Assembly (NCBI GenBank): GCA_028723455.1
Contig: JAQYEW010000013.1
Location: 27,977 to 91,976 of the forward strand
Source: Prevotellaceae bacterium
Lineage (GTDB): Bacteria > Bacteroidota > Bacteroidia > Bacteroidales > Bacteroidaceae
Length of the DNA: 64,000 bases
Reading direction: 5' to 3'
Shown piece after piece: positions 54,810 through 63,511 of this stretch. Position 1 is the stretch's first letter. Each line of letters opens with the position of its first letter. The translations under genes were made by a program, and so were the position numbers. The notes beneath the pieces are model-generated. The model saw only the letters and a list, made by a program, of their open reading frames with translations. It did not search any database and had not been told where the DNA came from.

Positions 54810-56222
54810 TTAGAAGTGGCTGCTGCCATCAAAACAGTGCGTACAAAGCTTGCATTTGGGCAGGCCAATGGCCTTCACCAGATCCTCCAGTTTGGCAAAG
54901 CGCAGGCTGTCCAGACCGAAATGCCGGCGCAGGCGTTCCACCATGGCCTGATACTGCGGAGAGTCCGTGGTGGCATAGGCTTGCAGGTTCTTTGTCGGGT
55001 CGCCCTCCAACTCCTCTATCACACGGCGCGTAATCAGTTCCATATCGCTTTTGCTGTTTGTAAAACCGATAAAAGGGCAGCCATAAATGAGAGGAGGACA
55101 AGCGATACGCATGTGCACCTCCTTGGCGCCATCATCGTACAACACCGTTACGTTATCACGCAACTGGGTGCCACGGACAATACTGTCATCACAGAAAAGG
55201 ACACGGCGGTCCTTCAGAACGGCACGGTTGGGAATCAGTTTCATCTTGGCCACAAGCGAGCGCATGTCCTGTGTGGCGGGGGTAAAGGAGCGGGGCCAGG
55301 TGGGTGTGTACTTGCTGACGGCGCGCATATAGGGACGTCCCATACCTGCGGCATAGCCCAAAGCCATACCCACACCGCTGTCGGGAATACCGCACACGCA
55401 ATCCACCTCCGTCTTGTCTGTTTCGCCCATCAGGCGTCCGCTTTCAAAGCGCACTTGCTCCACATTGCGGTTTTCGTAACTGCTGGTGGGGAAACCGTAA
55501 TAGACCCACAGGAAACTGCAGATCTGCATCTCCTTGTCGGCAGGACGAATGGTCTCCATTTCATTCGCACGAATACGCACGATCTCGCCCGGACCCAGGA
55601 AATGATGGATATCGTAGTCCAAATTCGGGAAAGCGGAACTCTCGCTGGTGGCTGCCATCGCCCCTGCCTTACGTCCCACCACAATAGGCGTGCGGCCATA
55701 ACGGTCGCGAGCGGCAATGATACCGTCATCCGTAAGGATAAGCAAGGAAACGGAACCCTTCACGCGCGAAAACAGATTCTCAATACCCTCGCGGAAGGTT
55801 TTTCCCTGAATAATCAGAAGGGCAACAAGTTCCGTTTGGTTGATGCCGCTGCCACTAAGCTCGCCAAAGTGCATATTCTGGGACAACAATTCCTGCGCCA
55901 GTTCGTCAAGGTTGGCGATTTTCGCTACCGTGGTAATGGCAAAACGCCCCAAATGACTGCTGATGACCAATGGCTGAGCATCCGTGTCCGAAATAACGCC
56001 GATACCGGATGTGCTGCCGGCGAACTTATCCAGTTCGCTTTCAAACTTAGACCGGAAATAGGCGCTTTCCAGATTATGAATACTGCGAACCATGGCCTTT
56101 TCCTCCGCCTTATAGGTGGCCATGCCACCTCTGCGCGTGCCCATGTGCGAATTGTAATCCGTACCGTAAAAAACGTCGGCCACACAACTTGTCTCCGAGA
56201 CAACTCCGAAAAAACCTCCCAT
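54810..56222 (-). CDS. PurF-like amidophosphoribosyltransferase lacking the N-terminal catalytic Cys
   Basis: A 470-aa homologue of glutamine PRPP amidotransferase, which in its active form makes phosphoribosylamine in purine synthesis. The N-terminal Ntn-glutaminase domain starts MGGFFGVVS: residue 2 is Gly where active enzymes have the nucleophile Cys exposed after Met removal. The phosphoribosyltransferase domain keeps the PRPP loop FCDDSIVRGTQL and CGIPDSGVGMALGYA. The C-terminus has CKLCTHC, possibly an iron-sulfur or metal site. It could use ammonia, pair with another amidotransferase, or have a different role. Bacteroidales genomes often carry such a second PurF-like protein. It follows galE by 79 bp across a hairpin. 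Confidence 0.85.
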   Translation of the reverse strand: MGGFFGVVSETSCVADVFYGTDYNSHMGTRRGGMATYKAEEKAMVRSIHNLESAYFRSKFESELDKFAGSTSGIGVISDTDAQPLVISSHLGRFAITTVAKIANLDELAQELLSQNMHFGELSGSGINQTELVALLIIQGKTFREGIENLFSRVKGSVSLLILTDDGIIAARDRYGRTPIVVGRKAGAMAATSESSAFPNLDYDIHHFLGPGEIVRIRANEMETIRPADKEMQICSFLWVYYGFPTSSYENRNVEQVRFESGRLMGETDKTEVDCVCGIPDSGVGMALGYAAGMGRPYMRAVSKYTPTWPRSFTPATQDMRSLVAKMKLIPNRAVLKDRRVLFCDDSIVRGTQLRDNVTVLYDDGAKEVHMRIACPPLIYGCPFIGFTNSKSDMELITRRVIEELEGDPTKNLQAYATTDSPQYQAMVERLRRHFGLDSLRFAKLEDLVKAIGLPKCKLCTHCFDGSSHF

Positions 56223-56258
56223 AAAAAATCTTAAAACGCTCTTTTATTAAACAAATCA

Positions 56259-56284
56259 GCCCTCAGCACGTATGTGCTGAGGGC
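56259..56284 (-). terminator. Hairpin between galE and the PurF-like gene
   Basis: A perfect 11-bp stem, GCCCTCAGCAC (56259-56269) with its complement (56274-56284), and a 4-nt loop. The minus-strand exit is TGATTTGTTT, not a clean T run, so read-through into the PurF-like gene is likely; no other promoter for that gene was seen. Confidence 0.6.
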
Positions 56285-56301
56285 CATAAACCTCACTTCT
56301 A

Positions 56302-57318
56302 TTATTCTTCAAAACCGTTGGGGTTTTGCTTCTGCCAGTTCCAACTGTCGCGGCACATATCCTCGATGCCGTACTGAGCCTCCCAACCCAACTCCATCTT
56401 TGCCTTGGCCGGATTGCAGTAGTTTACGGCAACGTCGCCCGACCGGCGGGGCTTGATGACATAAGGCACGTCAACGCCGTTAACCCGGACAAATGCCTTA
56501 ACGACATCCAGCACGCTGTAACCCGTACCCGTACCTATATTATAGATCGCTACACCCTTCTTCTGCTCGATGGCCTTGAGGGAAGCCACATGGGCGCGGC
56601 CCAAGTCGACGACATGAATATAATCGCGCACGCCCGTACCGTCGTGGGTGTCGTAATCCGCGCCAAACACACCCAGTTCCTTGCGCTTGCCTACCGCCAC
56701 CTGCGTAATGTAAGGCATCAGGTTGTTGGGAATACCGTTGGGGTTGTCGCCCAACTTGCCACTGGGGTGCGCGCCAATGGGGTTGAAATAACGCAGCACT
56801 ACAACGTTCCACTCGGGATCCGCCTTCTGCACATCTATCAGCACATCCTCCAGCATGCTCTTCGTCTTGCCATAGGGATTCGTGCAAATGCCTTTGGGAC
56901 ACTCCTCCGTGATGGGGATAATCTCGGGGTCGCCATACACCGTCGCGCTGGAACTGAAGATAATGTTCTTGCAGCCGTGCTTGCGCATGACATCCAGCAA
57001 CACAAATGTGCCGTTCAGATTGTTCTCGTAATACTCCAGGGGCTTCTCGACGCTCTCACCCACAGCCTTCAGACCGGCGAAATGAATACAAGCATCAAAC
57101 TGATGAGCCTCGAACACTTTCGTCAAACCTTCACGATCGCGGATGTCCACCTGATAAAAAGGAACCTCTTTTCCGATAATCTCTGCAGCGCGCTTCAAAG
57201 CCAGGGGAGAACTGTTGTAAAGGTTGTCCAAGACAACTGCTTCGTGGCCAGCCTTATCAAGCTCAATCAATGTATGACTGCCAATAAAGCCTGCACCGCC
57301 GGTAAGTAAAATCTTCAT
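56302..57318 (-). CDS. galE: UDP-glucose 4-epimerase
   Basis: GalE interconverts UDP-glucose and UDP-galactose with tightly bound NAD+. The 338-aa length equals that of E. coli GalE. The NAD motif GGAGFIGSH is at residues 7-15, the catalytic Ser/Tyr/Lys set is in FSSSATVYG and YGKTK, and NPIGAHPSG and NYCNPAKAKMELGW match the GalE family well. It has a full-consensus promoter with a leader of roughly 40 bases and is followed by a hairpin and the PurF-like gene. It supplies galactose for surface glycans or uses it as a carbon source. Confidence 0.95.
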   Translation of the reverse strand: MKILLTGGAGFIGSHTLIELDKAGHEAVVLDNLYNSSPLALKRAAEIIGKEVPFYQVDIRDREGLTKVFEAHQFDACIHFAGLKAVGESVEKPLEYYENNLNGTFVLLDVMRKHGCKNIIFSSSATVYGDPEIIPITEECPKGICTNPYGKTKSMLEDVLIDVQKADPEWNVVVLRYFNPIGAHPSGKLGDNPNGIPNNLMPYITQVAVGKRKELGVFGADYDTHDGTGVRDYIHVVDLGRAHVASLKAIEQKKGVAIYNIGTGTGYSVLDVVKAFVRVNGVDVPYVIKPRRSGDVAVNYCNPAKAKMELGWEAQYGIEDMCRDSWNWQKQNPNGFEE

Positions 57319-57360
57319 AAAGTGTGCGTGTTATTTATTAAGTATTCTCTTTTGAAGTTG

Positions 57361-57391
57361 CAAAGGTAAAAAATTCCAATCTTAAGGCAAA
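57361..57391 (-). promoter_or_regulatory. Promoter of galE
   Basis: On the minus strand TTTG (57391-57388), 19 bp, TACCTTTG (57368-57361), a full consensus match. Confidence 0.75.
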
Positions 57392-57395
57392 ACAA

Positions 57396-58424
57396 TTATT
57401 CAATAAAATTCACCTCGGGTTCTAATTGTACTCCATAGGCTTTGAAGACATCATGCTGCACGGCACGGCACACGTTCAAGACATCTGTGCCCACCGCTCC
57501 GCCATGGTTTACAATCACCAGAGCCTGACGCTCGTAAACGCCCGCAGGACCCATGCTGCGTCCACGCCAGCCCAAGCGGTCGATCATCCAGCCCGCCGAC
57601 AGTTTGACCTTGTCCCGGGAAACAGGAAAATGGACAATCCCCGGATGGCTTTGCTTGATCTCCTCCAGCTTTTCAACAGAAACAATGGGGTTCTTGAAAA
57701 AACTACCTGCGCTGCCTATCTCCGCGGGGTCGGGTAATTTGCCACGACGCACGTCGATAATCAGTTCTCTCATCTCCTGTGCTGTCAGGGAGGCTGCCGA
57801 CACCCCCCTACGCTCCACTTCGCGCGCCACACCTGCATAGGAAAGATTGGGAGTGAAGGTCTTGTCCAAGCGATAGGTAACCCACACGATAGCCCATTGG
57901 CGCGCTTCGTCGGGATGCTTAAAGAAACTGTCGCGATAGGCGAATTGCAGCTCCTCATGCGTAAAACGGCGCAGGACACCCGTTCGCAAATCAACGGCCT
58001 CAACGGCGGCGACCCTCTCGCCCGCCTCAACACCAAAGGCACCAACATTCTGCACGGCCGAGGCACCCGTCTCGCCCGGAATATAACTCAAGTTTTCCAA
58101 TCCATACCAGCCGTGGTGCAGGGTGTGTCGGACAAATTCGTCCCAGTTCCATCCTGCGCCGACACGCAACAGCACCTCCGTGTCCGACTCCTCCAGCAAC
58201 TGCCACTGACGATTCTCGCAATGCAAAACGACACCCTCAAAACGAGGTGCCAGAAAGAGCAGGTTGCTACCCATGCCAATGGGCAGGTAGCGTGTCCCTG
58301 GAAAGGCTTGAAGTAGCTGCTGTACGTCCGAAGCCACCTCGTAAGTGGCAAACGTGGCGGCATGGCATTCTATGCCAAAGGTATTGTGCTTACGCAGGGA
58401 ATGGTTGGCTGTGAGCTGAAACAT
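57396..58424 (-). CDS. murB: UDP-N-acetylmuramate dehydrogenase
   Basis: This FAD enzyme reduces UDP-GlcNAc-enolpyruvate to UDP-MurNAc with NADPH in peptidoglycan precursor synthesis. The 342-aa protein is of the E. coli type (type I). The FAD-binding part has LPIGMGSNLL and IPGETGASAVQNVGAFGVE, the type I-specific region has ELQFAYRDSFFK, and the substrate site has GSAGSFFKNPIV with the catalytic Ser. The C-terminal Glu of the active site is in LEPEVNFIE. It lies 9 bp after the DUF4348 lipoprotein gene and ends just before the galE promoter. Confidence 0.95.
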   Translation of the reverse strand: MFQLTANHSLRKHNTFGIECHAATFATYEVASDVQQLLQAFPGTRYLPIGMGSNLLFLAPRFEGVVLHCENRQWQLLEESDTEVLLRVGAGWNWDEFVRHTLHHGWYGLENLSYIPGETGASAVQNVGAFGVEAGERVAAVEAVDLRTGVLRRFTHEELQFAYRDSFFKHPDEARQWAIVWVTYRLDKTFTPNLSYAGVAREVERRGVSAASLTAQEMRELIIDVRRGKLPDPAEIGSAGSFFKNPIVSVEKLEEIKQSHPGIVHFPVSRDKVKLSAGWMIDRLGWRGRSMGPAGVYERQALVIVNHGGAVGTDVLNVCRAVQHDVFKAYGVQLEPEVNFIE

Positions 58425-58433
58425 ATCTTGGAG

Positions 58434-59303
58434 TTAACTTTTGAAAGAAACCAGCTGCCAGCGTTCGCCCACCAGACGGAAGGTAAAGACATCCAGCAAA
58501 CCACTGGCTATACCACAATGCACAAGCGTAATCTGACGCGTCTGTTCCAAATTCTGGCCAAAGAGAATATTGCTGACAACGTCGCGAGGCAAGTCAGGAC
58601 GAAAGGCAGGCCACTGTTCGGGGTCTAAGGTGCCTGTGATTTCACCACGCTCGTCATCCGGATCGGGCATGGTATAGACGAGTGGGCGGGCCAGGGACTG
58701 TGTCTGAAAGTCATTGTCCGTACTGAAGCGTTGGTAGAAACGAAGGAAATCGTAATACACGCCATGAGGGATATACTCACGGCCCTCCAAAAGTTTCCAT
58801 TGCTTCTCCGCACGGGAAAAATCAAAACCCTTAATCGTCAGGCGCTTCAAATCTATCACCTGCACCTCAACCTCCGTCAGGTCCATGGCATTCTGAAAAT
58901 GCTCCATCTGGGACTCGTTGGACAAAAGGAGCATGTATTCGTCGGCATTAGGCCATGCGAAATATTCACGGAAATCACTTCCGCGCGTTATCGTGCGCTT
59001 TTCACCTTTCACATTTGTCAGATGGAGGGGAAATTTCACCCGATCGGCCTGGAAACGGCGGTCGTTAAGAAAACTGAAAAAGAAATCACTGAAAGCCTCC
59101 GTACGCTGTGTCGGACCCGAAAGTTCTTCGACACGCTCCTCATAATCCGTCGGCATAACGGTTTCCTGAGAATCCACAGGCACGTCTTGCAGGCTATCTT
59201 GCTCACTCTCCGGGGCTGTCATCCTACTGCCACGCGAACCACACGACGCAATGCCAAGCGCCAACGCCACTAAAGCGACAACACGCAAAGTCTCTCTACT
59301 CAT
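58434..59303 (-). CDS. DUF4348 domain-containing lipoprotein
   Basis: A 289-aa predicted lipoprotein with signal ending GIASC at Cys21. Residues 22-65 form a Ser/Glu/Asp-rich linker. The DUF4348 domain (about 66-289) has EAFSDFFFSFLNDRRFQADRV cut by a conserved FPL strand, and ends ERWQLVSFKS. The domain resembles NTF2-like folds, but no activity is known. It is the first gene of a two-gene unit with murB, with its own minus-strand promoter box. Confidence 0.82.
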   Translation of the reverse strand: MSRETLRVVALVALALGIASCGSRGSRMTAPESEQDSLQDVPVDSQETVMPTDYEERVEELSGPTQRTEAFSDFFFSFLNDRRFQADRVKFPLHLTNVKGEKRTITRGSDFREYFAWPNADEYMLLLSNESQMEHFQNAMDLTEVEVQVIDLKRLTIKGFDFSRAEKQWKLLEGREYIPHGVYYDFLRFYQRFSTDNDFQTQSLARPLVYTMPDPDDERGEITGTLDPEQWPAFRPDLPRDVVSNILFGQNLEQTRQITLVHCGIASGLLDVFTFRLVGERWQLVSFKS

Positions 59304-59330
59304 CTAACTTTTCAAAGCGAATTTCACATA

Positions 59331-59363
59331 CAAAAGTACAATTTTATTTCCATATAGCACAAG
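59331..59363 (-). promoter_or_regulatory. Promoter of the DUF4348-murB unit
   Basis: TACTTTTG on the minus strand (59338-59331) with CTTG (59363-59360) 21 bp upstream as a weak -33. It is divergent from the pheS promoter. Confidence 0.5.
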
Positions 59364-59381
59364 CTTATGAGCAAAAATGAC

Positions 59382-59389
59382 TAACTTTG
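59382..59389 (+). promoter_or_regulatory. Promoter -7 box of pheS
   Basis: TAACTTTG matches the -7 consensus, 24 bp before the chosen pheS ATG at 59414. It covers the earlier in-frame ATG at 59387, which therefore cannot be the start if this box is used. Confidence 0.55.
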
Positions 59390-59413
59390 CACAGACATAA
59401 GAAACAACAGCAA

Positions 59414-60436
59414 ATGATAACAGAGAAAATAGCACAATTGACAGCTGAAGTGAGTAAACTGCAAGCACAAACAGCCCAGGACGTGGAAACGCTGCGTATC
59501 AAATACCTGAGCAAGAAGGGTGCGCTGAACGAGCTGATGGCTGACTTCCGAAATGTGCCTGCCGAGATGAAAAAAGAGGTGGGAATGAAAATCAACGAAC
59601 TCAAGGCCCTTGCCGTAGAGCGTATCGCCGCCTTGCGCGAACAGCTGGACGAGCAAAGTGCAGAGTCGGACGATGCAGACCTCACCCGCACGCCCTACCC
59701 CGTCCGCTTGGGCACACGCCACCCCCTCACGCTTGTGCGTAACGAGATTGTCGACATTTTCTCTCGCCTTGGATTTACATTAGCCGAGGGTCCGGAAGTG
59801 GAGGACGATTGGCACGTGTACGGCAGCATGAACTTCGCCGATGACCATCCCGCACGCGATATGCAGGACACGTTCTTCGTGGAAGCTCACCCTTCCGTTG
59901 TCCTGCGTAGCCACACCAGTTCGGTACAGGCACGCGTCATGGAAAGGCAACAGCCCCCTATCCGCGTTGTTTGCCCCGGCCGCGTTTATCGTAACGAAGC
60001 GATTTCCGCACGTGCGCACTGTTTCTTCCACCAAGTAGAGGGTTTGTACATCGCAGAGAACGTCAGCTTCGCCGATCTCAAGCAGGTACTTATGCTTTTC
60101 GCCCAAGAGATGTTTGGCAAAGACACACAGATCCGCCTGCGACCCTCGTTCTTCCCCTTCACCGAACCCAGCGCCGAGATGGACATCTCCTGCTTCCTCT
60201 GCGGCGGCAAGGGCTGCGGTTTCTGCAAACACACGGGATGGGTTGAAATCCTGGGCTGCGGCATGGTGGACCCTGCCGTACTGGAAGCCAGTGGCATTGA
60301 CAGTGCCAAATACAACGGCTACGCCTTTGGCATGGGTGTGGAACGCATCACCAACCTGAAGTATCAGGTGAGCGACCTGCGTCTCTTCTCGGAAAACGAC
60401 GCACGCTTCTTGGACGAATTTACCGCCGCCAACTAA
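59414..60436 (+). CDS. pheS: Phenylalanine--tRNA ligase alpha subunit
   Basis: PheS is the catalytic alpha subunit of the alpha2-beta2 PheRS, a class II synthetase. The 340-aa protein has an N-terminal coiled coil (about 1-85) that contacts tRNA and a catalytic core (about 100-340) with class II motifs: motif 1 around GFTLAEGPEVEDDW, motif 2 around CPGRVYRNEAISARAHCFFH, and motif 3 GMGVERITNLKY. A four-cysteine insert, CFLCGGKGCGFC, is conserved in many bacterial PheS. pheT is not adjacent. MITEKIAQL at 59414 is chosen, since the upstream ATG lies inside the promoter box. Confidence 0.95.
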   Translation: MITEKIAQLTAEVSKLQAQTAQDVETLRIKYLSKKGALNELMADFRNVPAEMKKEVGMKINELKALAVERIAALREQLDEQSAESDDADLTRTPYPVRLGTRHPLTLVRNEIVDIFSRLGFTLAEGPEVEDDWHVYGSMNFADDHPARDMQDTFFVEAHPSVVLRSHTSSVQARVMERQQPPIRVVCPGRVYRNEAISARAHCFFHQVEGLYIAENVSFADLKQVLMLFAQEMFGKDTQIRLRPSFFPFTEPSAEMDISCFLCGGKGCGFCKHTGWVEILGCGMVDPAVLEASGIDSAKYNGYAFGMGVERITNLKYQVSDLRLFSENDARFLDEFTAAN

Positions 60437-60462
60437 ACGAACATCTCTATAATAATACGCAC

Positions 60463-60505
60463 GCGCCCAAGTAGCCCTTCGACAAACGAAAGAATACTTG
60501 GGCGC
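60463..60505 (+). terminator. Hairpin after pheS
   Basis: GCGCCCAAGTA (60463-60473) pairs with its complement at 60495-60505, with a small inner TTCG/CGAA helix in the loop. No T run follows, so termination may be partial before the symporter gene. Confidence 0.6.
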
Positions 60506-60526
60506 TGTGCGTTTCAACAAAATACT

Positions 60527-61705
60527 ATGAAATCCAAAACCTTTACCTTCGGCCTTCTGCCACGTGTCCTTCTTGCTATCGGCGCTGGCATTCTTGTCGG
60601 AGCCTATCTCCCCGACTGGCTCATCCGTCTGTTGCTCACCTACAACATGTTGTTCAGTGAGCTTCTCGGCTTTATCGTTCCGCTCATTATCGTGGGCTTT
60701 GTAACGACCGCAATAGCCGACGTGGGGAACAAAGCCGGCAAACTGCTTGTGCTCACCACGCTCATTGCCTATGGCATGACCGTGGGAGCCGGTATCCTCT
60801 CCTACTATACAGCTGATACATTCTTCCCCGACTTCATTCTCTCCGCATCAGGTTCATTAGGCGATACAAGCTATACAACGCTGACGCCTTACTTCAGCCT
60901 TGAGATCAGCCCCCTCATGGACGTTGTCTCCGCCCTCGCCCTGTCTTTCATTTTGGGAATCGGTCTTTCCCGCAGGTCTCCGGAAGCCCCACTGCGTGGA
61001 GCAATGGACGACCTAAGCGCTATCATCCACGCAACCATAAGACATTTCATCATTCCTCTCCTACCACCTTATATATTCGGCATATTCGTGGAGATGGTAA
61101 GCAAAGGCCAAGTGGCTCACGTCCTGAGCACGTTTGCCCAAATCATTCTCATCATCTTTGCCCTGCATATCCTCCTCTTACTCTTGCAATACAGCATCGC
61201 GGGACTCGTGGCCGGACGCAATCCTTTCCGTGCGCTCTACAATATGCTGCCCGCCTACTTCACGGCATTGGGCACGCAATCCTCCGCTGCCACCATCCCC
61301 GTAACGTTAGAACAGGTAAAGAAGAATGGTGTAAGCGAGGATATTGCAGGGTTTGTCGTCCCTCTCTGTGCCACCATTCATCTGGCAGGCAGTATGCTGA
61401 AGATTGTCGCTTGTGCTGTGGCACTGATGCTGATGCAGGACATCGGCTACACCACGCCCATGATGCTTGGTTTTATTCTTATGCTGGCCATTACCATGGT
61501 GGCTGCTCCCGGCGTACCCGGAGGCGCCATCATGGCAGCATTAGGCGTGCTGGAGAACATGCTGGGCTTTGACAATACGGACCAAGCACTCATGATCGCC
61601 CTCTACATCGCCATGGACAGTTTCGGCACAGCAGCCAACGTAACCGGCGACGGTGCCATTGCCATCATCATCAACCGGGTAGCAAAGACCGCCACCTCGT
61701 CCTGA
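60527..61705 (+). CDS. Dicarboxylate/amino acid:cation symporter (DAACS family)
   Basis: A 392-aa inner-membrane secondary transporter of the sodium:dicarboxylate/glutamate family, driving uptake of an acidic amino acid, C4-dicarboxylate, serine or threonine with sodium or protons. Many hydrophobic helices span the whole length. The family serine-rich loop is GTQSSAATIPVT, and the substrate and cation region is in LCATIHLAGSM, PGVPGGAIMAALGVLE and MDSFGTAANVTGDG (HP2 and TM8). The substrate is not readable. No promoter was seen in the 90 bp before it, so it may be read through from pheS. Confidence 0.88.
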   Translation: MKSKTFTFGLLPRVLLAIGAGILVGAYLPDWLIRLLLTYNMLFSELLGFIVPLIIVGFVTTAIADVGNKAGKLLVLTTLIAYGMTVGAGILSYYTADTFFPDFILSASGSLGDTSYTTLTPYFSLEISPLMDVVSALALSFILGIGLSRRSPEAPLRGAMDDLSAIIHATIRHFIIPLLPPYIFGIFVEMVSKGQVAHVLSTFAQIILIIFALHILLLLLQYSIAGLVAGRNPFRALYNMLPAYFTALGTQSSAATIPVTLEQVKKNGVSEDIAGFVVPLCATIHLAGSMLKIVACAVALMLMQDIGYTTPMMLGFILMLAITMVAAPGVPGGAIMAALGVLENMLGFDNTDQALMIALYIAMDSFGTAANVTGDGAIAIIINRVAKTATSS

Positions 61706-61926
61706 TTGTTGCTGGAGAGTCTGTTCTCAGCGATGTACGCATTCTCAAAGCCATCCACAGGGTCTTGCGTTACGGTGGATTCGCTGACAGCCTGTGGTGA
61801 AGGAATATTCACCGGACAATTGTTATCCTCCACCACGAAAGGCCGTTCGGGCGCCACACCGCTATGCTCCAACAGCATATTGTCATGTTCATATGAAGAA
61901 TCAGTTTCTCGCTTCCATGGATTCAT
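61603..61926 (-). CDS. Doubtful 107-aa ORF between the symporter and the ars cluster
   Basis: An open frame from ATG 61926 runs 221 bp through the gap and then 103 bp antisense to the symporter 3' end. The first 75 residues (MNPWKRETDSSYEHDN...) are acidic and use codons much like nearby genes, but the last 30 are merely antisense to the symporter. It has no recognised domain. It could be a real small gene, a remnant, or chance. Nothing else was recognised in 61706-61970. Confidence 0.25.
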   Translation of the reverse strand: MNPWKRETDSSYEHDNMLLEHSGVAPERPFVVEDNNCPVNIPSPQAVSESTVTQDPVDGFENAYIAENRLSSNNQDEVAVFATRLMMMAMAPSPVTLAAVPKLSMAM

Positions 61927-61970
61927 AATGCATGGAGACCTGACTTAATCTCATACAACTGCCTCTAAAA

Positions 61971-63023
61971 CTAATATGCCCCAGTGAAATGGTGGCGTGT
62001 CTTATTTGCAACACGGACTAACATCAACATCACAGGGACTTCAACCAAAACACCCACCACCGTAGCCAATGCCGCCCCTGATTGCAAACCAAACAAGGAA
62101 ACAGCCACTGCTACCGCTAACTCGAAGAAGTTGCTTGCCCCTATCATCCCTGCCGGTGCAGCCACCTCATGGGGTAGTTTCCACCATTTTGCCCAACCAT
62201 AAGCAACAAAAAAGATAAGAAAAGTTTGCAATACAAGTGGAATGGCAATCAATAAAATATGCAGCGGATTGTTCAGTATCGTTTCTCCCTGAAATGAAAA
62301 CAGGATAATAAGTGTTAACAACAGTCCGCCTATCGTATAATTATCAAACTTCCTTACAAATACATTATTGAAATATTCTACACCTTTGCGGCGGATAACC
62401 GAAATTCGCGTAATAATTCCGGCAGCCAACGGTATCACGACAAACAGAGCAACGGATAGCAACAACGTGTTCCACGGGATACTTACTCCGCCAACTCCCA
62501 GCAGAAAAGCCACAATTGGGGCGAAGGCCACCAATATGATCAAATCGTTCACAGCCACTTGTACCAACGTATAAGCGGCATCCCCTTTGGTAAGATAACT
62601 CCACACAAAGACCATCGCTGTACAGGGAGCAGCGCCCAGCAATACCGCACCGGCTAAATATTCTTCGGACAACTCAGCAGATATAATGCTTTTGAAAACC
62701 ACATGGAAAAACAAGTAAGCTATTCCAAACATGGTAAAGGGCTTTATCAGCCAATTAGTAACACAAGTGACGATAATTCCTTTGGGACTTCTACCAACAT
62801 TCTTGACACTTTGAAAATCCACTTTCAGCATCATCGGATAAATCATTAGCCATATCAGGATAGCTATGGGTAAGGACACATTGGCATACTCAAGTTTTTC
62901 CAATGTATACGGAACAGAGGGAAACCATTCCCCCACTGCGATTCCAATAATGATACACACAGTAACCCAAATGGTTAGGTATCTTTCAAAAAATCCTATT
63001 CTTCGTTTCTTTTCCTTTTCCAT
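61971..63023 (-). CDS. arsB: ACR3 family arsenite efflux transporter
   Basis: A 350-aa inner-membrane protein with ten predicted helices that exports arsenite from the cell. The hallmark is GAAPCTAMVFVWSYL in the fourth helix, with the Cys essential in characterised ACR3 proteins, and a conserved Glu in LVEVPVMLMLV near the C-terminus. GMIGASNFFELAVAVAVSLFG is also typical, read here across positions 290-315. It lies 12 bp after arsC. Its A/T-rich codons stand out from the genes to the left, consistent with acquisition with the cluster. Confidence 0.93.
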   Translation of the reverse strand: MEKEKKRRIGFFERYLTIWVTVCIIIGIAVGEWFPSVPYTLEKLEYANVSLPIAILIWLMIYPMMLKVDFQSVKNVGRSPKGIIVTCVTNWLIKPFTMFGIAYLFFHVVFKSIISAELSEEYLAGAVLLGAAPCTAMVFVWSYLTKGDAAYTLVQVAVNDLIILVAFAPIVAFLLGVGGVSIPWNTLLLSVALFVVIPLAAGIITRISVIRRKGVEYFNNVFVRKFDNYTIGGLLLTLIILFSFQGETILNNPLHILLIAIPLVLQTFLIFFVAYGWAKWWKLPHEVAAPAGMIGASNFFELAVAVAVSLFGLQSGAALATVVGVLVEVPVMLMLVRVANKTRHHFTGAY

Positions 63024-63035
63024 ATCAACAAATAC

Positions 63036-63464
63036 TTAGCCTAACTGCGGTTTTAACTCGTTCAGGTAAAAAGCACAGAAACGGTCTTTTATTTCCTCCC
63101 GTACCCGGCGAAACTCACTGTCGACAAACACGGCACTCCCAGTCGCCTCAGAGGGATCGTCAAAACCTATATGTATCCTGTTTCTTACTTTGCCTGAAAA
63201 TTTCGGACAACTTTCGTTTGCGCCGCCGCAAACGGTTATTACATAATCCCATTCCATGTCAAGATAGCTATTAACATGTGTTGGGACATGTGAGGCAATG
63301 TCTATTCCTGCTTCTTTCATTACCTCCACCGCCTTGGCGTTTACCTGCCTTGCCGGTGCCGTTCCACCAGAATACACCTCTAAAGTTTTATCGAATGACC
63401 GTAAAAAGCCATGAGCCATTTGGCTACGACAACTATTTCCTGTACAAAGAATCAATATTTTCAT
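63036..63464 (-). CDS. arsC: Arsenate reductase ArsC, low-molecular-weight phosphatase type
   Basis: A 142-aa arsenate reductase of the LMW-PTP/thioredoxin-coupled type. The P-loop CTGNSCR (Cys7 to Arg13) binds arsenate, and later cysteines (VCGGANESCP) are placed to pass the disulfide on for reduction by thioredoxin. FDDPSEATG holds the catalytic Asp-Pro pair. It reduces arsenate to arsenite, which the ACR3 pump encoded 12 bp downstream exports. It follows the permease gene by 47 bp. Confidence 0.94.
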   Translation of the reverse strand: MKILILCTGNSCRSQMAHGFLRSFDKTLEVYSGGTAPARQVNAKAVEVMKEAGIDIASHVPTHVNSYLDMEWDYVITVCGGANESCPKFSGKVRNRIHIGFDDPSEATGSAVFVDSEFRRVREEIKDRFCAFYLNELKPQLG

Positions 63465-63511
63465 TTTTGGGTTTGACTTACTATATTGTTTGAATGCTTT
63501 TTGGGGGCATA

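Noticed and set aside
54801..56234. 477-aa open frame antisense to the PurF-like gene
   Set aside because: It is the reverse reading of a well-conserved gene and starts within the hairpin arm; no family signature.
56259..56284. Riboswitch or attenuator before the PurF-like gene
   Set aside because: The hairpin is a simple 11-bp stem without the conserved core of a purine riboswitch, and no alternative fold was seen.
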